The position numbers were made by a program, and so were the translations under genes. Below are positions 5,746 through 9,214 of a stretch of DNA of 9,214 bases, one piece after another. Each line of letters opens with the position of its first letter. The first letter of the stretch is position 1. The stretch lies in contig DBGA01000080.1 in NCBI GenBank assembly GCA_002295325.1, positions 25,765 through 34,978 on the forward strand, read 5' to 3'. The notes beneath the pieces are model-generated. The model was given only the letters and a program-made list of their open reading frames with translations. It ran no database searches and was not told where the DNA came from. The stretch comes from Ruminococcaceae bacterium UBA866. Lineage in GTDB: Bacteria > Bacillota > Clostridia > Oscillospirales > Ruminococcaceae.

Positions 5746-6717
5746 ATGCATGAAGTTTTAGAGAAAATCCGAAAAATAGGAATTGTCCCAGTAATTAAGA
5801 TTGACAATATTGAAACTGCTGTACCACTAGCAAGAGCACTAGTTGAGGGTGGACTACCATGTGCAGAGATTACATTTCGCACAGCGCAGGCTCAAGAGGC
5901 AATTAGATTAATCACAACTGAATTCCCAGAAATGCTTGTAGGTGCCGGAACAGTGCTTACAACAGAGCAGGTTGATAAAGCAATTGATGCAGGAGCAAAA
6001 TTCATTGTATCTCCTGGAATAAACGAGAAGATTGTACAGTATTGTGCATTAAAAAATATTCCGATTGTTCCTGGTTGCATTACACCTAGCGAAGTTGAAA
6101 TTGCAATTGAAAACGGACTTGATACTGTTAAGTTTTTCCCAGCAGAACAAGCTGGCGGACTTGCAATGATAAAAGCAATGTGTGCACCTTATACCAATAT
6201 TAAATTTATGCCTACAGGTGGCGTTAACGCAAAAAACCTAAATGACTACCTTGCGTTCCCTAAGATTGTTGCTTGTGGTGGTTCATGGATGGTTGACCCT
6301 GTTTTAGTGGATAATGGTGAGTTTGATAAGATAAAAAATCTAACTGCTGAGGCTGTAAAAACAATGCTTGGCTTTGAACTTGCTCATATCGGTATCAATG
6401 CTGAAAATGAAGCTGAAGCTGAGGCTACTGCTAAGTTATTTTCTTCTCTATTCGGATTTGAATATAAAGATGGCAACAGCTCAATCTTCACTGGCGGAGT
6501 TATTGAGGTTATGAAAACCCCTTACCTAGGAAGATTAGGTCACATTGCAATTTCTACAAACTATCTTGAAAGAGCAATCAGCTATTTTACTGCAAAAGGG
6601 ATAGCGTTTAACGATGAGAGTGCAAAACTAGACGATAAAGGCAATATGGTTGCATTATATATGAAGAATGAAATTGGTGGATTTGCTGTTCATCTTGTTC
6701 AAAAGAAACGTGGTTAA
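5746..6717 (+). CDS. KDPG/KHG aldolase fused to a C-terminal VOC (glyoxalase-like) domain
   Basis: The product has 323 residues, well over the ~205-215 of a plain Eda. Residues 1-~207 are a class I KDPG/KHG aldolase, which splits 2-keto-3-deoxy-6-phosphogluconate into pyruvate and glyceraldehyde-3-phosphate in the cytoplasm. The key residues are present: E41 and R45 of AEITFRTA, T69 of GAGTV, the Schiff-base lysine K129 in DTVKFFPAEQAGG, and the phosphate-binding PTGGV (156-160) and GGS (178-180). Residues ~210-320 look like a vicinal oxygen chelate module: FELAHIGINAENEAEAEATAKLF... FGFEY, a second half starting GHIAIS, and a last strand GGFAVHLVQ. H214, E254, H266 and H316 are candidate metal ligands; the last replaces the more usual glutamate. 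GGAG lies 8 bases ahead of the ATG. First gene of an operon with KDG kinase, 29 bases apart. Confidence 0.92.
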   Translation: MHEVLEKIRKIGIVPVIKIDNIETAVPLARALVEGGLPCAEITFRTAQAQEAIRLITTEFPEMLVGAGTVLTTEQVDKAIDAGAKFIVSPGINEKIVQYCALKNIPIVPGCITPSEVEIAIENGLDTVKFFPAEQAGGLAMIKAMCAPYTNIKFMPTGGVNAKNLNDYLAFPKIVACGGSWMVDPVLVDNGEFDKIKNLTAEAVKTMLGFELAHIGINAENEAEAEATAKLFSSLFGFEYKDGNSSIFTGGVIEVMKTPYLGRLGHIAISTNYLERAISYFTAKGIAFNDESAKLDDKGNMVALYMKNEIGGFAVHLVQKKRG

Positions 6718-6746
6718 TATAAAAACTATAAAAGGAGATTTTCATT

Positions 6747-7769
6747 ATGAGTAAAATAATTACATTTGGAGAAATTATGCTACGTCTTGCACCAGAGGGT
6801 TATTATCGCTTCGTGCAAGCACAAACTTTCGGTGCTACCTATGGTGGTGGTGAGGCAAACGTTGCTGTTTCCCTTGCAAACTATGGGCTTGACGCAGCTT
6901 TTGTTACAAAACTTCCAAAACACGATATCGGCCAAGCGGCAGTAAATTCTCTTCGTCAATTTGGCGTAGACACTTCTTCTATTACAAGAGGTGGTGATAG
7001 AGTTGGCATCTATTTCTTAGAAAAAGGCGCAAGCCAACGTCCATCAAAAGTAATTTATGACAGAGCGCATTCCTCAATTGCAACAGCAAAATCTTCGGAT
7101 TTTGACTGGGATAGCATTTTCACTGATGTTGATTGGTTTCACTTCACTGGCATTACTCCGGCACTTGGTGACAACGTAGCAGAAATTTGCTTAGATGCAC
7201 TAAAGGCTGCAAAAGCTAAGGGTATTACTGTAAGCTGTGACTTAAACTACCGCAAAAATTTGTGGAGCAAACAAAAGGCTGGCGAGGTTATGGCAACATT
7301 GATGCCTTATGTTGACGTTTGTATTGCGAATGAAGAGGATGCAAGTGATGTGTTCGCTATCCATGCAGAAAATACAGATGTAACAACTGGTAAGGTAAAC
7401 CATGAGGGTTACAAGAGCGTTGCAAAACAGCTTGCTGATAGATTTAATCTTTCTAAGGTAGCAATCACTCTAAGAGGCTCAATTTCAGCGAACGACAACA
7501 ACTGGGCTGCTATGTTGTATGATGGTAAGGACTACTATTTCAGCAAAAACTACCTAGTACACATTGTTGACCGTGTTGGCGGCGGCGATAGCTTTGGAGC
7601 AGGTCTAATCTATGCAACCCTACAAGACTATGCGCCACAAGAGGCACTTGAATTTGCAGTTGCTGCAAGCTGCTTAAAACACACAATTGAGGGTGATTTT
7701 AACCAAGTTTCAGTTGACGAAGTAGCAAAACTTGCAGGTGGCGACGGAAGTGGCCGAGTACAAAGATAG
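6747..7769 (+). CDS. kdgK: 2-keto-3-deoxygluconate kinase, PfkB/ribokinase family
   Basis: The product has 340 residues. It phosphorylates 2-keto-3-deoxygluconate to KDPG with ATP, which directly supplies the aldolase encoded just upstream. PfkB features are clear: the N-terminal ITFGEIMLRLAPEG, the substrate-side GGGEANVAVSLANYG (33-47), DLNYRKNLW (165-173), and the C-terminal signature DRVGGGDSFGAGLIYA (275-290), where D281 is the catalytic base and GGGD replaces the more usual GAGD. The C-terminus GDGSGRVQR is one I associate with clostridial KDG kinases. AAAGGAGA precedes the ATG at good spacing. Specificity for KDG over fructose or other sugars is inferred from sequence resemblance and from the aldolase and IclR neighbours. 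A terminator follows about 45 bases after the stop. Confidence 0.9.
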   Translation: MSKIITFGEIMLRLAPEGYYRFVQAQTFGATYGGGEANVAVSLANYGLDAAFVTKLPKHDIGQAAVNSLRQFGVDTSSITRGGDRVGIYFLEKGASQRPSKVIYDRAHSSIATAKSSDFDWDSIFTDVDWFHFTGITPALGDNVAEICLDALKAAKAKGITVSCDLNYRKNLWSKQKAGEVMATLMPYVDVCIANEEDASDVFAIHAENTDVTTGKVNHEGYKSVAKQLADRFNLSKVAITLRGSISANDNNWAAMLYDGKDYYFSKNYLVHIVDRVGGGDSFGAGLIYATLQDYAPQEALEFAVAASCLKHTIEGDFNQVSVDEVAKLAGGDGSGRVQR

Positions 7770-7812
7770 TATTATTTTGATAACTTCTCTATACATCCCA
7801 TATATTTAAGTT

Positions 7813-7859
7813 AAAACCAAAGGACTGTATCTTACGATGCGGTCCTTTGGTTATTTTTA
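7813..7859 (+). terminator. Rho-independent terminator of the aldolase-kdgK operon
   Basis: An 11-bp stem, AACCAAAGGAC (7815-7825) with GTCCTTTGGTT (7842-7852), can be extended by a T-G and a G-C pair, with the loop around TATCTTACGAT. It is followed by ATTTTTAG. It separates the sugar-acid operon from the nitroreductase promoter. Confidence 0.88.
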
Positions 7860-7872
7860 GAAATTATATGGA

Positions 7873-7900
7873 TTGATTTGTATGTTTAAAGTGTTATAAT
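7873..7900 (+). promoter_or_regulatory. Promoter of the nitroreductase gene
   Basis: TTGATT (7873-7878) and TATAAT (7895-7900) are separated by 16 bases, with TGT directly ahead of the -10 (extended -10). Predicted start near 7907, which gives a leader of about 170 bases that includes the compound hairpin repeat. Confidence 0.7.
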
Positions 7901-7968
7901 AATAGATATATTATAGGAAGACATATATTGGCTTTGTAAGGTTGAAATGAAAATATGAGTGAAATAAT

Positions 7969-8024
7969 TTGTAGGGAGCGACTATTAGTCGCTCCGAGGA
8001 ACGTATACTATGCGTTCCCTACAA
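7969..8024. repeat. 56-bp compound palindromic element (REP/MITE-like)
   Basis: The ends are a perfect 9-bp inverted repeat, TTGTAGGGA (7969-7977) and TCCCTACAA (8016-8024). Inside are two adjacent hairpins. Hairpin 1 has a 9-bp perfect stem, GGAGCGACT (7975-7983) with AGTCGCTCC (7987-7995), and loop ATT. Hairpin 2 has GGAACGTAT (7998-8006) with ATGCGTTCC (8010-8018), loop ACT and one G-T pair. The whole can fold as a cloverleaf-like junction, and its GC content is well above its surroundings. This build resembles dispersed non-coding palindromic repeats found in Clostridia genomes. Only one copy is visible here, so dispersal is inferred. It lies in the transcribed leader of the nitroreductase, not in a coding region. 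Confidence 0.8.
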
Positions 8025-8062
8025 GGGTTTATTCCATTTTGAATTATAGTGCCTATTTATTG

Positions 8063-8070
8063 AAAAGGAG
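8063..8070 (+). promoter_or_regulatory. Ribosome binding site deciding the nitroreductase start
   Basis: AAAAGGAG followed by 7 bases and ATG at 8078. The frame is open further upstream to an ATG at 7955, but that stretch would translate the palindromic element and matches no nitroreductase N-terminus. Confidence 0.8.
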
Positions 8071-8077
8071 TACACAT

Positions 8078-8608
8078 ATGAAATTTAATGAATTGATAAA
8101 GCAAAGAGAAAGCTGTAGAAGTTACAGCACAAAACCAGTAGAGACTGAAAAGCTAACTGCACTAATTGAGTCAGCAATCCTTGCACCCTCTGCTTGTAAC
8201 AGCCAACCATGGCATTTTGTAGTGGTTAATGATAAAGAAAAGGCTTCAAAAATGCCTTCAATTTTACAAGGTAGTGGGATTAACAAGTTTACAGATAGTG
8301 TGCAAGCATTTATCGTTGTTTGTGAAACTAAGGCAAAACTTATGGCAGGCGCTACCTGTGACAGCCAGCATTATGCACAGATGGACATTGGACTAACGGT
8401 CGCTCATCTTGTTCTTAAAGCTACTGAAATTGGACTTTCAACTTGCATTATGGGTGCTTTTGCAGAAGAGCCGTTAAAAGAGTTTTTGTCCATTCCAAGT
8501 GAGGTTAAAACTCGATTGGTGATTGCTGTTGGATATGCTAAAGAAGAGAAAATTAGAGAAAAGAAACGTAAAGATTTTAACGATGTTTGCAGTTTTAATC
8601 AGTGGTAG
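8078..8608 (+). CDS. Nitroreductase-family FMN oxidoreductase
   Basis: The product has 176 residues, typical of the short NfsA/FRP-type nitroreductase family: soluble, usually dimeric FMN enzymes that use NAD(P)H to reduce nitro compounds, quinones or other substrates. The N-terminus MKFNELIKQRESCRSYSTKPVE holds the R10/R14 flavin-phosphate arginines. APSACNSQPWHFVVV (36-50) is the conserved FMN-binding segment. The middle QMDIGLTVAHLVLKATEIGLSTCIMGAF contains the D-I-G and G-x-F elements, and the C-terminal end VIAVGYAKEEKIREKKRKDFNDV has the usual GY...KKRK pattern. The start at 8078 is set by an AAAAGGAG site and by the family's start. The physiological substrate cannot be told. It has its own promoter with a long structured leader; no terminator is evident before the next gene. 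Confidence 0.93.
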   Translation: MKFNELIKQRESCRSYSTKPVETEKLTALIESAILAPSACNSQPWHFVVVNDKEKASKMPSILQGSGINKFTDSVQAFIVVCETKAKLMAGATCDSQHYAQMDIGLTVAHLVLKATEIGLSTCIMGAFAEEPLKEFLSIPSEVKTRLVIAVGYAKEEKIREKKRKDFNDVCSFNQW

Positions 8609-8690
8609 GATTTGGTAATTTGATGATATCCGTCGTTTACTAAGTGGCAGATTTTTTGAATTAATATTAAAAAAGAAAGAGGGTAAACGT

Positions 8691-9212
8691 ATGCAAAAAA
8701 AAGTGTTGTCGAATGGTTTCATAATTACTGCAATTATTTTAATTTTAGCCTTGCTTATCACTTTGCTTGTTCAGCAATTTATCTATGCTGATGTGCAAAA
8801 GAAGTTAATGAAGGATAACAACAATTTGGTGATGGCAAGAATTGACGAGCTCGAGTCCAACCTTGATACCGATACAATTATCAAGATAAAAGAATGTGAA
8901 GTAAAAGCAATGCAGACTGTTATTAATATTTTTTCTCCTCTTGAAATCACAAAAGACAGTCAGATGGAATACAAATTTGATTATTTTAGCGATGAAGCTT
9001 ATCAATCTTACCTCGAACAGCGCAGGACATATGCAGGAAAACAGCTAGCAACCGAAAATGTGAATGGTTCGGGATATGACGCTAGAACACAAAAAATTGA
9101 TGTGTTTGTTTGGTTTCAAGCGGATATGGATGAAACAAGAACACAGTACAATTTTACTTTTGGAAAAGTAGGGGATAACTGGATTGTTGAGAGTATTGGT
9201 GCGGATTCCTAA
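8691..9212 (+). CDS. Small membrane-anchored extracytoplasmic protein of unknown function
   Basis: The product has 173 residues and I do not recognise its family. Residues ~9-31 (GFIITAIILILALLITLLVQQF) form one hydrophobic helix preceded by two lysines, which predicts an N-in anchor or uncleaved signal with the rest outside the membrane. Residues ~34-70 are charged and probably helical. The remainder has aromatic-rich beta-like stretches (QMEYKFDYFSDEAYQSYLEQRR, KIDVFVWFQADMDETRTQYNFTFGKVGDNWIVESI) that recall the closing strands of NTF2/cystatin-like folds. That resemblance is weak. There are no cysteines outside residue 69 and no lipobox. The start has a GAGGG site at 7-base spacing. It lies 82 bases after the nitroreductase and may be co-transcribed with it; no clear promoter is visible in the gap. 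Confidence 0.75.
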   Translation: MQKKVLSNGFIITAIILILALLITLLVQQFIYADVQKKLMKDNNNLVMARIDELESNLDTDTIIKIKECEVKAMQTVINIFSPLEITKDSQMEYKFDYFSDEAYQSYLEQRRTYAGKQLATENVNGSGYDARTQKIDVFVWFQADMDETRTQYNFTFGKVGDNWIVESIGADS

Positions 9213-9214
9213 AT

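Noticed and set aside
5700..6080. Minus-strand open frames opposite the aldolase gene
   Set aside because: They mirror the aldolase coding region, and one would cross the operator and promoter region. They have no family features.
7907..8077. Riboswitch in the long nitroreductase leader
   Set aside because: The structure there is fully explained by the symmetric compound palindrome. I recognise no FMN or other riboswitch core motifs.
8609..8690. Separate promoter or terminator between the nitroreductase and the last gene
   Set aside because: No hairpin with a T-run is present, and the best -35/-10 pairing (TTGATG with TACTAA) has only a 12-base spacer.
8474..9005. Minus-strand open frames opposite the nitroreductase end and the last gene
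   Set aside because: Their low-complexity composition (runs of K, I, F, N) is typical of AT-rich antisense sequence, with no ribosome binding site.

Overview
The window is low-GC, AT-rich DNA with strong AGGAGG-type ribosome binding sites, short intergenic hairpin terminators and TTGACA/TATAAT promoters. The gene families (clostridial-type KDPG aldolase with a VOC tail, KdgK of the GGGD type, SBP-GGDEF-EAL sensors, YwbE) point to an anaerobic Firmicute of the class Clostridia. I cannot name a species from the sequence alone.

Layout. Bases 1-353 hold the 3' end of a GNAT acetyltransferase that runs in from outside. A bidirectional hairpin terminator separates it from a convergent 967-residue membrane sensor (431-3334, minus) with two extracellular solute-binding domains, a transmembrane helix, a degenerate GGDEF domain and an intact EAL domain. 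Divergent from it is a compact operon (3498-4696, plus): a YwbE-like small protein, a lipoprotein carrying a rhodanese domain, and a CxxC ArsC/Spx-family thioredoxin-fold protein. It ends in a very strong hairpin shared with the convergent IclR regulator (4782-5552, minus).

The regulator is divergent from a two-gene sugar-acid operon: a KDPG/KHG aldolase fused to a C-terminal glyoxalase-like (VOC) domain (5746-6717), and a 2-keto-3-deoxygluconate kinase (6747-7769). KdgK phosphorylates KDG to KDPG and the aldolase splits KDPG to pyruvate and glyceraldehyde-3-phosphate, so this is the lower half of a hexuronate/pectin or Entner-Doudoroff-type route. Each of the two divergent promoters is followed within a few bases to a few tens of bases by inverted repeats built from TGAAAC half-sites. 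This is a coherent picture of a KdgR-like IclR repressor controlling itself and the operon.

After the kdgK terminator, a promoter drives a nitroreductase (8078-8608). Its ~170-base leader contains a 56-bp compound palindrome (two tandem hairpins enclosed by 9-bp terminal inverted repeats) that looks like a dispersed REP/MITE-type element. The last gene (8691-9212) encodes a small membrane-anchored protein of unknown function.

I see no CRISPR array, tRNA, rRNA, transposase or phage gene. The most interesting items are the operator layout, the aldolase-VOC fusion, the compound hairpin element and the sensor's domain architecture. None of these alone proves a new system.
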